DNA of 10,894 nt, from positions 1-10,894 of the forward strand of contig RBNI01006865.1 of NCBI GenBank assembly GCA_003990745.1, given 5' to 3'. A program made the translations under genes and the position numbers. The stretch comes from Jimgerdemannia flammicorona (lineage: Eukaryota > Mucoromycota > Endogonomycetes > Endogonales > Endogonaceae). The notes under the pieces were generated by a model. The model was not told the DNA's origin. It was given only the letters and a program-made list of their open reading frames with translations, and made no database searches. This document shows, piece after piece, positions 1-8,253 of this stretch (positions are counted from its first letter, which is position 1; the number at the start of each line of letters is the position of its first letter).

Positions 1-2
1 GG

Positions 3-21
3 AAAAAAAAAAAAAAAAAAA
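3..21. repeat. A19 homopolymer at left edge
   Basis: A run of 19 A residues begins two bases into the window. It could be the tail of another retroelement copy, but the sequence to its left is not available, so this cannot be tested here. Confidence 0.6.
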
Positions 22-103
22 CAAGGAGGATCGGATAGGGGGTGGGATCACTGTATTTATAAGAGATAGATGGGTATTAATAAAGAAATAGAGTCTAAGT
101 AAC

Positions 104-145
<42 letters not shown>
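22..145 (+). mobile_element. 3' end and poly-A tail of a LINE-like element
   Basis: A short non-coding stretch ends in AAGTAACTAT followed directly by a 39-A run (107-145). The same end motif, AAGTAACTATAAAAA, recurs at 7026-7040, again before an A-rich run, so it is probably the conserved 3' terminus of one non-LTR retrotransposon family in plus orientation. Directly after the A-run the sequence becomes the beginning of a minus-strand LINE ORF2, which fits target-primed insertion of this element into an older LINE. The 5' limit is uncertain: it may start at the A19 run or lie outside the window. Confidence 0.5.
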
Positions 146-148
<3 letters not shown>

Positions 149-220
149 ATGCTGCCACTTCACACCATCTTGCAAACCATTAACATTAATTGACAGAATT
201 CTTAGATTGTACTTCATCAT
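146..220 (-). pseudogene. LINE ORF2 start (endonuclease N-terminus), interrupted
   Basis: On the minus strand two adjacent ATG codons (220-218 and 217-215) open a frame reading LRILSINVNGL. This is the first beta strand and Asn motif of the apurinic-like endonuclease domain that begins ORF2 of many non-LTR retrotransposons (family knowledge). About 24 codons are present before the frame runs into the 39-base homopolymer at 107-145, so the rest of ORF2 is separated from this start or lost. The start lies 13 nt after the probable stop of the minus-strand ORF1, in another frame, which is the normal ORF1-ORF2 layout. Confidence 0.6.
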
Positions 221-233
221 GAAAAATTGGAGT

Positions 234-2070
234 TTAGATATCAACTATCACTGCTACCACCTTCTCAGCTCTGCCCTTAATGATGTCTTAACACTTCTCG
301 CAGACTGCTCACCAAATTCTCTCACCATTGACACTGCCATAAAAGAAGTCTACTTGCTCTGATGCTACCTTACAAATATCTGTCATTCTGTCATCATCTA
401 CCTCATACCCTTTATCCTCCAGAAGGGCTGCCACCATGGCAGTCACCAGCTTCAGTCCTTGCAGTGCCACCTTGAGAAAGCCTTCCCATGCCTCTGGGGA
501 ACTCTGAAATACATCCACTTCCTTAATGTCATCCTCTGCCAATTCCTCCAGGACTGCCTGGAACCAGCCATCTGCTACCATCGCCAGTGGCCCCAGAGTC
601 ATGGGCCTAGGAGTTCTATATAGCTCCTGAAGCAATTCTCTGTCTGCAGATACATCTGAAGCAACATCCACCAGCTCATCCTCTTTAGAGACCTTATCCA
701 ATCTCACCACCTCCCCTGCCTCTGGACATTCCCAGTGTACATTCACTGACCTAGCCATCACCATATCTTCCATCTGAGTTTCTGAAATCACCTCAACATC
801 TCCTTCAAAGCCTACTCCTTACTCTTCCACACCATTTGCCCACTTCTCTATTATAGGTGCATGCACAGATTCTCCCACTCTCTCCAGCTGTGAGAAGGAC
901 ACCTCAGCTGCCTCAACCCCTTCTATTCAATTTCTGTCAGATGCCACCCTTTCAACCTCCTCCTCCATAGATACTTGTAGCACTGTCTGCAGCTACTCCC
1001 AGTTTGCTTTACACCAGTGCTTCCTCTTGCCATCCATCTCAATCCAGATCCAATCTTTAGCAAATTCCTCTCATTTTCTCTTCTACAGAGCCTTTGTCTC
1101 ATCATGCTTCTTAAGAGTGATCAGCAGCTCCTCCTCTTCCTGCTCAGAGCCTTTCCTCCTCCAAACCTGACATTCCTACTCCCCAACACAAATGACCTCT
1201 GGTCAGTCTTGCCCCAAACCTATTGCCTCCTTCCCCTCCAACTGCACCATTGCCTCACAATTGCCATTCCTCAACTTTGTGCTCTCCTAAAATATAAATC
1301 CAAAATCTACTATCTCACCAAAGCCTTCCAGGGCCTTGGCAATCACCATCTTAGTCTCCTACCTACTCAGCATTGGCAATCCTTCCACCACCAATCTCAC
1401 CGCATATGGGTTCCATCTCAGGCACCTCACCATCTCCACCTTAACATTATTGACCATCAACCCCTTCTCTAAGGCCTTCACCATAGCCTTCTCTTCAATA
1501 AATCTTACCTCCACTGCCTCTGCCAAGAGAATAAATCTCAGTAACTCTGCCCCTGCAACCTCCTTACCCACTAGTCATAGAACTTTCTTGGCTGACAGAC
1601 CAAGGCCCAAGAAATTGGCAGAGACTATCCATATCGATACTGACTTATGGAAAAATGGTTGTACCACCAGCTCACCAGTTCCAGCTGCTAGAGTTGCCTT
1701 GTTTTTGCTACCAGACATGCCAGTCACCACCTTGCTAGGAGCTACTATACTACCAGCAGTCTCACCTCCAGCCACTAGCCCAGCCCCAGAAAAGTCTGTC
1801 CCAGCCATCACATCCCTGGATCCCTGACCCCTGCTGGGTCCCTGGCCAGTCAGTTGATCAGTTACCTGACATCTACTCCTATCAACACTACACCCCTGCT
1901 ACCCCCCAACAGTAGGCCTAGAGACTGCCTGCTTACCCCCCACCACCATATACCAACCATCCAATCCTACCACCAGTCCTTGACCTCCAACCTGCCCTCT
2001 AGCTCCACCTTGACCAACAGCTGCTGCAAAACTCTTAGGGAGGCCCAGGCCAGGCCTCCTCCTCTCTAGG
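234..2070 (-). pseudogene. LINE ORF1 (gag-like) pseudogene
   Basis: A single minus-strand frame can be followed from about 2050 down to a TAA at 234-236, roughly 600 codons, with no frameshift that I can detect. It is broken by about a dozen stops, for example TGA at 1572-1574, TAG at 1356-1358 and TGA at 309-311. The stops I examined are TAG, TAA or TGA and could each derive from CAG, CAA or CGA by one C-to-T change. Near the N-terminus it reads PKSFAAAV, a phrase typical of LINE ORF1 proteins. The middle has an RRM-like stretch (VRLVVEGLP, then FGEIVDFGF, then CEAMVQLEG at about 1420-1240). An acidic and charged C-terminal half follows. ORF1 proteins bind element RNA. The position directly before an ORF2 start supports the call. 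The longest uninterrupted piece is 309-791. The exact N-terminus is unclear. Confidence 0.65.
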
Positions 2071-2375
2071 CACTCCAAGCTTGATGAGCCTTAGGTCACT
2101 ATATTATGAAAACTTGACAGATTTTAATGAAACTTATTGTGAATTGTTGCCAGACTCCTGCTGCACCTTGCACACCAGTATAGATGAAGTGAAAACTTGA
2201 AAATATGTTACTTTTTGTGAAAAGATGTCTGTGTAGCTTAGCTCACTCTGAATGGTTTGAGCAAAAGAAGTTCTTTATTTTTCTATATTTATTTATTCAG
2301 AATACTGAAACTAAAGTAAATAGTAGAAAAACAAATTCTGAAATATTCTGATAAAAAAGTAAGTGGGATATAGTA
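2071..2375. other. Non-coding stretch, probable 5' region of the minus-strand LINE
   Basis: I find no gene here. It lies upstream of the minus-strand ORF1 pseudogene and probably contains that element's 5' untranslated region. Base composition changes from pyrimidine-rich (antisense of ORF1) to AT-rich at about 2260. No target duplication could be identified. Confidence 0.35.
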
Positions 2376-2740
2376 TTCTTAAATAAATTGAATTAATTTA
2401 AATTAAATTGAATTGAGGATTATTCAAATCAAATTAAATTGAGAATTTTTCAATTTGACTAAATTAAATTTGTATCAAATTGAGGATCTAATTTAAATAC
2501 TATTTTTTGAAATATAATAACTCAATGAAAATATATCTAAATTTAATGATCTTTAGCTTGTTAAATTTAAATATATTTTCATTGAGTTATTAGATTTTAA
2601 AAAATAGAGTTCAAATTGAATCTTAAATTAAATTAAACCTTTGATTCAATTCAAATCAAATTGAATTAAACCTTTAATTTAATTGAATTAAATCAAATTT
2701 GAGTTAAATTTAATTTTATTTGATTTATTAAGAGTACTAG
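2376..2740. repeat. AT-rich block of AATT-type short repeats
   Basis: The sequence is almost entirely A and T with rare single G or C. It repeats variants of AAATTAAATTGA and its complement many times, for example around 2395-2480 and 2640-2720. The two halves are roughly inverted copies around a centre near 2553, with identity falling away from the centre. It has no coding frame and no CpG. It could be a decayed foldback element or an expanded AT minisatellite. Confidence 0.55.
2500..2607. repeat. Near-perfect inverted repeat (hairpin)
   Basis: Arms 2500-2546 and 2561-2607 are reverse complements over 47 bp with three mismatches (pairs 2537/2570, 2514/2593 and 2509/2598), separated by a 14-nt loop (2547-2560). 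The core arm contains ACTCAATGAAAATATAT and its complement. Weaker pairing continues outward for some tens of bases. A transcript would fold into a long stable hairpin. Such palindromes occur in foldback transposons and MITEs; no transposase is visible nearby. Confidence 0.85.
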
Positions 2741-2894
2741 TGAGGTAAGATAATATAAGAGAGTAATTTTAGATAATCTAATATCTAATCTTAGTAAAGC
2801 TAAAATAGCTAGGGTCTAGTTCTTACCTTAGACCACTCTCATTCTCTTCTATCTGCTGATAATAATATTCTCATTAAGACTATAACTAACTTTC

Positions 2895-3238
2895 TTATAT
2901 AAATAAGTATATAAGAAGAGAAAAGAAACTGATCTACAGGTTGATAAATCTCTTATAATGAGTAACTCTACTTCTCTTTAACTGCTCAGTATTAATCTAT
3001 AAATCCTAATGAATAGGTCTGCTATTTGACCACTACTCTCTCTATCTAGCTCTAAGTCAAAGTTTACTATCTGGCTTATGATACATACTAGTCTCTTAAG
3101 TAAATATCAAGATTCTATCTGATCTAGCTCTAAAAGAGCTATTGAATATAACTCTAGCACCTTAAGTACTTTTCCAGCACTATATCTGATCTATTAGCTT
3201 ATCTTTCTCCAAAATAGCTAGATACTCTAATAAATACT
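2895..3238 (-). pseudogene. Decayed reading frame of unknown function
   Basis: On the minus strand one frame from 3238 to about 2895 shows protein-like composition (for example YLLEYLAILEKDKLIDQI) interrupted by TAG, TAA and TGA stops, most of which could be C-to-T products of Gln or Arg codons. I do not recognise the product. It is probably part of a heavily mutated transposon, because the surrounding DNA has no CpG. A chance frame in AT-rich DNA is the alternative. Confidence 0.3.
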
Positions 3239-3260
3239 AAAAAGAAAACAAAAATCAGTT

Positions 3261-3296
3261 TTATCTTAATTATTATCTTAATTATTATCTTAATCT
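3261..3296. repeat. Three tandem copies of a 12-bp unit
   Basis: The unit TTATCTTAATTA is present at 3261-3272 and 3273-3284 and with two end differences at 3285-3296. It lies in non-coding AT-rich DNA. Confidence 0.85.
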
Positions 3297-3992
3297 CTAT
3301 ATATAATCTAGCTAATTATCTCAGTCTGATTATTCTTCTTAATAAATTAGCTCTAATATCTCTCAAGATTATCTATATATCTTCTGTAATTATCTGAGAT
3401 ATCACTATATCTTGAAGATAAAGTATACATACATATATCTCACTAGTAGTGAAAGAAGCCTAAGGGTCTGGCCCTTGCCCCCCCAGTCTACCAGAGCAGC
3501 CAAAAGAGATAAATACTCTCTATAAAGCTAGCCATCTCATTAGAGAAGAATATTTTAATATCTTAAGTTTTTACCAATAGCTCTTAGAGTCTATATTACA
3601 CTATCTGGCCTCCAGAAGGATGAACTTCTTAAAATTTTGAACTATAGTCTTAAGGAAAGAATAACTCAATATCTTTAAACTCTCCTTCTCTTACTATATC
3701 TGATATATCTATTCTCTAGAGTATTGAGACTTCTCTTTCTTTGTATTATAGAGAAACCAATTTTCATCTAGATTATATACTCAGTATAGTTTGAGAGAAA
3801 GAAGTCTACTTTTGATTTATATATACTTAGTAATTTATAGATATTATAAAAGTATTAAATTGAACTTTTTTTTTTTTTTTTATAAATATATAATACTTTA
3901 GTCTCTATAGAGTTTTATATATAATATATCATATAGATAGTAAACTAGATTACACAAAGAAGATATAGGTCAAGAGTTCAAGATAAGATCCC
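3297..3992. other. AT-rich stretch without a recognisable gene
   Basis: No reading frame or RNA gene is supported here. It contains a T16 run at 3866-3881 and one short GC-richer patch around 3462-3500 (GGGTCTGGCCCTTG followed by a C run). There is no CpG. It is likely ancient, heavily mutated transposon DNA. Confidence 0.5.
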
Positions 3993-4367
3993 TTAGCTAA
4001 TACCTTTCTTCTACTATATCTCTGATCATCTAACACTATTCAGCCCTAACTCTTCAGCACAATCTCTCATACCTTTTTCAGAGTACTTAATTGATTCTAC
4101 TTTCTCTGACATCATCACCTCTGTATAACCTCTCAGAAAAACTACTGTTATCTTCTCTATCAACTTTTCAATTCTTATCTATTATTCTCTATTAAAGACC
4201 TATTATCAATAGATAGCCATCAGGATCTAGACTCTTAAGATCTATTCAATATCTCTCTATAAGTCACTAATCTCTTCTACCAATCTCCTCCTAACCACTA
4301 TCTCTATAGTATTATCTAATCTCTTATCTCCAAAGCCTCAATACCTCTCTAGACTCTGCTAATAATC
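3993..4367 (-). pseudogene. Decayed reading frame of unknown function
   Basis: A minus-strand frame of 125 codons runs from 4367 to a TAA at 3993. Reading the TAG, TAA and TGA codons as former Gln or Arg gives a helical, charged protein. A stop-free central piece contains RIEKLIEKITVVFLRGYTEV and then SEKVESIKYSEKGMRDCAEE. The frame begins within 10 bp of the start of the plus-strand LINE frame at 4377, so the two are head to head. I do not recognise a domain. It may be an inverted part of the same element or a separate insertion. Confidence 0.4.
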
Positions 4368-4376
4368 TTCTATAGG

Positions 4377-4850
4377 GTTGTGGAGACAGTAGACAAGGAG
4401 AAGTAGCTGTGGAAGATACTGGAGGATATGGCTGCAGAGGAGCTGGAGGGAGAGGACTTCAGAGTTTTGAGCAATAGGCATTAGGAGGAAATTCTTCATA
4501 GTGAAGAGGTACCAAGGAAGGTTAGGAATAAGATTCTGGTAGTTCTCTTGGAATCAGTTGAGTATCAAATAGATGACCAGAGGGAGGAGGAACTGCAAGC
4601 AATTGTGAATAACAGGGCAGCATTCTTGTGAGGTTTGAGGAAGGAGTTGGAGAAGTAAAGAGTGGTCTATGCAGATTATTGAGCTGAAATGGAAGTGGTA
4701 GATGGGATGGAGTATCAGGAAATCTTGGAGGCATTAGATACTCAGGCTGTAGTAGAAGAGGATTTGGAAGCAGAGTAGTGCCTGGATATAGCTGGGAATG
4801 GGATGAGTATAGAATACTAGGTTGGGCTCTTGATATCAATATTATTCAAT
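4377..4850 (+). pseudogene. LINE ORF1 C-terminal fragment
   Basis: A plus-strand frame of 158 codons leads without a shift into the endonuclease frame that starts at 4851. It is Glu- and Leu-rich, probably alpha-helical (for example RKVRNKILVVLLESVEYQ at about 4515-4570), and carries about six in-frame stops, mostly explicable as former CAG, CAA or CGA. The position just before ORF2 suggests the C-terminal part of ORF1; the TAG near 4820 could be its original stop. It shows no clear resemblance to the C-terminus of the minus-strand ORF1 at 234-791, so the two LINEs may belong to different families. Confidence 0.5.
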
Positions 4851-6180
4851 ATGAATAGTACAACTAGAATTTTCTCTTTAAATATAAATTAGTTGAGGGG
4901 TATAGCTAGACAAAGGTATATATTTGGGTGGCTTAAGAGACTGGATGCAGATCTCTTCTTACTGCAGAATATGTAATATGAGGTGGATGTAGACTTACAA
5001 GATTGGACTAGAGAATGGAGGAGAGCAGTAGTGTGGTCTAGGAAGGTGGACATTCTGATTAGAAAAGGGATGGGGGACATTGGTAATATTAGACATTGGG
5101 GGAGTAGGTTGGTATAGGGAGTGTGGAAGAGGCCTGGATGGAGCTCTTTGATTGTTGGGTCATATTACTGTCTGGCAAAGAGGAGTGAATAAGTAGATTG
5201 GATCTGGAATTTGTGAGAGGCAGGTGTTATGGATGAAGCTGAGATTGATTGCCTGGGAGGTGACTTCAATATGGTATGGAATAATATGATGGATAGGACT
5301 GATGATGGGAGAGGATTGGGGGATAGAAGTGGCAGATTGGATGACTGAATAGAGTTGGAGAGGCTGGGTTTCTTGGTTGATTTGGAGAGACATTTGTGGG
5401 AGGATCATTGAATTTATACTCACTGAGTAGTAGGGCTGGGCTCCAGGATTGATTGGATCTTGATAGCAGAGTGCTGGAGAGTAGATATCTGGGCTACACT
5501 AGAGGTGGTTTGGTACCTATAGTCAGATTACTAAGGTCTGATAGGGGAGAGGAGGTTTGGGGGAAGTGAGGATGAGCCTGAACATTGGCAGCTGAATTCT
5601 TCTTTATTAGAGGATGATCTCTTATAGGCAGCCTGGGAGGTGGAGATTATTGAGAAAATTGGTCAGTGGTGGGAGCAGAGATTGGTGATTAGAGATCACT
5701 GGTGGAGGCTGAAATCGAGTGCTCAGAGATACTAAAGGGAGGCAGGGAAAAGAAGAAGTGCTTGGTGGCAGTAGAGAGTGCAATAAGCTTCCCAATAATT
5801 GGTAGCTCTTTTGAAGAGATGGGCAGGAGCACTAGAGGATTGAGAGGTAGCAGACTGGTATATTCTGTAGATTTAAAAAGAAGTCAAGAAGCTTAAGAAA
5901 GTGATACAAATAAAGGAGAAGGTTAAGCTGAAGGAAATAGTAGCAAGGTTGCAGTAGCAAGGGTTGGAGGAGAGAGAGAGACCCACTAGGTTTCTATCCT
6001 GGTTGCTTTAAGTATAGAGAACTAGACAGTGGTGGGAAGGTATCTTAGATGAGAATGGAGAGATAGTGATGGAGACTCCTGTGATTCTGGGATTGCTGAG
6101 GACTTACTGGGAGAACTTATGAAGTGAGGAAGAAGGAAGTGAGGATGCCCTAAATATTGAGCATCAATTGGAGGATTGAC
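4851..6180 (+). pseudogene. LINE ORF2 fragment: endonuclease domain and linker, no reverse transcriptase
   Basis: One plus-strand frame of about 444 codons, free of detectable frameshifts, encodes an endonuclease/exonuclease/phosphatase-type domain. The N-terminal strand is RIFSLNIN (codons about 6-13), then DADLFLLQN, then the catalytic GGDFNMVWNN with Asp at codon 138, then DRTDDGRG, LVDLERH, and the terminal SRIDWILIAE with Asp at codon 201. These match LINE endonucleases that nick target DNA. After it comes the usual linker with ERPTRFLSWLL, GILDENGEIV and LLRTYWENL, which in LINEs lies just before reverse transcriptase. The frame ends at about 6180 and no reverse transcriptase motif follows. 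More than fifteen stops interrupt it; those examined could come from CAG, CAA or CGA by C-to-T. The element is dead. Confidence 0.8.
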
Positions 6181-6184
6181 ATCC

Positions 6185-6202
6185 AGACCCTACATTGGGT
6201 CT
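6185..6202. repeat. Short palindrome at the end of the LINE fragment
   Basis: AGACCC and GGGTCT flank a 6-nt spacer, exactly where the LINE coding frame stops and AT-rich DNA begins. It may mark the junction or be part of a different element. Confidence 0.5.
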
Positions 6203-7025
6203 GGGAATACTTTTACTAGTAAACTTTGATATTAATGTTAGTATAGAGTGTTAATAGGAGGTGGGATCAAATCTGTGATCTATTAGCTAGCAGATAGCAG
6301 ATAGCAGATATTAATGAGGTATGAGACTAGGTTAGTATCTAATTTTAGAGTACTGAGATAAAGAAGTAGCTTTCTCTAAAGTTCTAAATAGTATAGTAGT
6401 ATATATTAAGAAGAAATATTATATTGAACTTTTATTTAGACTACTTAATAGATAGAGAGGTTTTTGATTATAAAGAATATTATAATATAGGGTAGAAGGA
6501 GAGATTTATACAGATGTCTAAATATTAGCTAGCTAAGTATGAGATATTTAGAGACTTTTAGACAATAGTTGATAATCACCTAAGAGTAGAAAGACAGAAG
6601 AGTAGAGAGGAGAGTAAATGAGATATCTTGTAGATTTAATTGATTGGTAATGAGTAGCTCACTATTAGATAGACTTTAATAATATAGATGAAATTGATTA
6701 AATATTAACTATATATATATATTTGAGAATTGGAGACAGATAAGCTTAGGAGAGTAGGTGGTAAAATAGAAAGAGTTTACAGTAAATATTATATCTAACT
6801 GATAGAAGGAGTGGGGTCTCCAAGCAGTCATCATCAATATCTAATAGAGAGAATTTGTGAACAGAGTGATAGAAGGATTGTAATAATTAATAGTCTAGTA
6901 GTTTTTAAGAAAGAAAGAGTGGGGGAGAGAAAGTATATTGAGATAGAGTAAAGTAAAATAGAGGAGAGTTGAGACTACCAGTATAGTATGTAGACCTTGT
7001 TTTATTATAGAATTATTAAAAGTTC
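6203..7025. other. AT-rich stretch without a recognisable gene
   Basis: No intact or confidently decayed gene is visible. Stops are frequent in every frame, TpA is very common and CpG is absent. It holds three tandem copies of AGCAGAT at 6289-6309. Purine-rich patches suggest plus-strand coding remnants of a transposon mutated beyond recognition. The segment GGTGGGATCA at about 6260 also occurs near 41-50, inside the left LINE tail, so part of this may be the 3' region of the same LINE family. Confidence 0.4.
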
Positions 7026-7061
7026 AAGTAACTATAAAAATAAAAAATAAAAAAAAAAAAA
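7026..7061 (+). mobile_element. Second LINE-like 3' terminus with A-rich tail
   Basis: AAGTAACTATAAAAA at 7026-7040 repeats the end motif found at 97-111. It is followed by a T-interrupted A-rich run to about 7061. This is read as an older, mutated poly-A tail of the same retroelement family. The body of this copy to the left is too decayed to delimit. Confidence 0.45.
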
Positions 7062-7576
7062 CAAGAAAACTTACTCAAAAATTCAGTATTGTCTTTATAT
7101 CTCTAAACACTAACAAAGATACCAGAAATCATTAAATATTTTGTTACTTTTTGATAAAGCAACTAGAGACTCAAGCTAATCTATATAATAACTCTAATCT
7201 TATAATTTGCTCTTATTAAATTAGTTATTATAATATTTATATTAATAATTATTTTAATTAAATTTACATTATGCCCAATTATAAATATTTTAGAAATTTA
7301 TAAAAAAAGATATTTATCTATTAGAAAACATTTTAACTTCTCTAAAAAATGATAATTTTATCAAAAAAAAAGTAATAAAACTCTATTAACTAAAATTCAA
7401 AACTTACTCCAAAAAAGAGACTAATAAGAAATATTCTATTTGTGAGTATTTTTCACAAAAAAAAAAAAAGAAAAAAAATTCATGACAATAAACTAATACT
7501 TATCTAATCTTTATCTTAGGGCTTGGTCTTTTTTGCTCTATTTTTTTTAGCTTACCTTCTAAGTTGAAATAAAAAA
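7062..7576. other. AT-rich stretch without a recognisable gene
   Basis: Very A/T-rich sequence with several A runs (for example near 7458-7478). There is no CpG and no coding frame. It ends at the border with CpG-containing DNA; the first CpG on the right side is at 7590-7591. Confidence 0.45.
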
Positions 7577-8253
7577 TTAAATAAAGTTACGAGCAAAAAA
7601 TAAAATCTTCAAGCCTGATAGTAGCTTAGAAGGAATCAGCTCCAGAGAGTCCAGCCCTCTTCCCTCCTTTACCTCATCCCCTTTGCAGCCTGGCTCCAGT
7701 CTCTGATTATCTCGTCGCATATTACAACTCCGCACCGCGTCACGGACTGCTTCCTCGAAGTCGATAAAGACGTACATCTTGACCGCAGGATCGTACACCA
7801 TTTGATGTTGCAATGAAAGTAGTTACCTTCATGTAACATGCCAGTCCGCAGACCAAATTTCTCGCCATCATTCGAACCTCCGTGGCCTTTGATTGAGACC
7901 AGTGTCACCTGATACATCCCTTTGGTGACATTGCGACCTGTTCTACGTAGTCGAACATTGCCGATATAAACTTACGTGGGGGAGATCGGTAGCAACACCA
8001 CTTGACGAGAAATATCGCATTTCCCCAACGTCAGGATCTGTTCCAAAGGGTAGATGTATTTCAGAAGACTTGTGTATCGACCCATTGTCGCGGATTACAA
8101 CTACACCGGGAAGTGAAAGTCGTAACAAGGTTTCCGTGACTCTACGATCCTTAAAGCGATGAGAGCTATTGAAAGCGAAACATTATTTGGCAACTTATCT
8201 CTGGAAAAACAGAAGGCTCCTTCGAATAAATGACAACTGTGCTTACCATTCAT
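7577..8253 (-). CDS. Hypothetical protein, four-exon model
   Basis: I do not recognise this product. A consistent minus-strand spliced model exists: exon 1 8253-8247 (ATG AAT G), exon 2 8100-7976, exon 3 7908-7827, exon 4 7746-7577, giving 127 residues. Donors are GTAAGC, GTAAGT and GTAACT; acceptors are TAG, CAG and CAG; introns are 146, 67 and 80 nt; phases agree at every junction. Exon 2 reads VIRDNGSIHKSSEIHLPFGT and exon 3 contains SIKGHGGSNDGEKFGLRTG, both protein-like. Exon 4 starts well (RDAVRSCNMRRDNQRLEPG) but its last residues are encoded in AT-rich DNA at the transposon border. A GTAAAG that could serve as a donor follows GDE near 7670, so the true 3' part may have been lost and the gene truncated. 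No signal peptide, membrane segment or known domain was seen. The intron-1 acceptor and the 7-nt first exon are the weakest points. Confidence 0.35.
8109..8137 (+). other. Stray fragment matching the 3' end of 18S rRNA
   Basis: The 29 bases from GGAAGTGAAAGTCGTAACAA to TTTCCGT match the conserved last part of eukaryotic small-subunit rRNA just before ITS1, with one difference (GTG where GTA is usual). Flanking sequence on both sides is not rRNA, so this is an isolated fragment and not a ribosomal gene. It lies in the proposed first intron of the minus-strand gene, so a transcript of that gene would carry the complement of the 18S 3' end. Confidence 0.75.

Noticed and set aside
1017..2069. Plus-strand open frames of 70-160 codons (for example 1017-1472 and 1336-1827)
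   Set aside because: They are low-complexity Leu/Pro/Thr/Ser-rich antisense shadows of the minus-strand LINE ORF1 pseudogene, whose frame has far more protein-like content.
2376..4376. CRISPR array or centromere/origin in the AT-rich block
   Set aside because: Repeats are short, uneven and lack regular unique spacers, and the host is clearly eukaryotic; nothing specific to a centromere or origin could be shown from sequence alone.
4522..5423. Minus-strand open frames opposite the plus-strand LINE (4522-4839, 4889-5080, 5160-5423)
   Set aside because: They are open because the purine-rich plus strand gives a stop-poor complement; the plus frame carries the endonuclease motifs.
5702..5896. 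Plus-strand 64-codon open frame in another frame of the LINE linker
   Set aside because: It overlaps the conserved endonuclease-to-reverse-transcriptase linker and shows no domain of its own.
8109..8137. Reading the 18S-like segment as a real rRNA gene
   Set aside because: Only 29 bases match; neither the rest of 18S nor ITS1/5.8S follows, so it is an isolated fragment.
8101..8246. Intronic box C/D snoRNA guiding 18S modification
   Set aside because: No RUGAUGA C box or CUGA D box flanks the complementary stretch, and 29 nt is longer than usual guide pairing.
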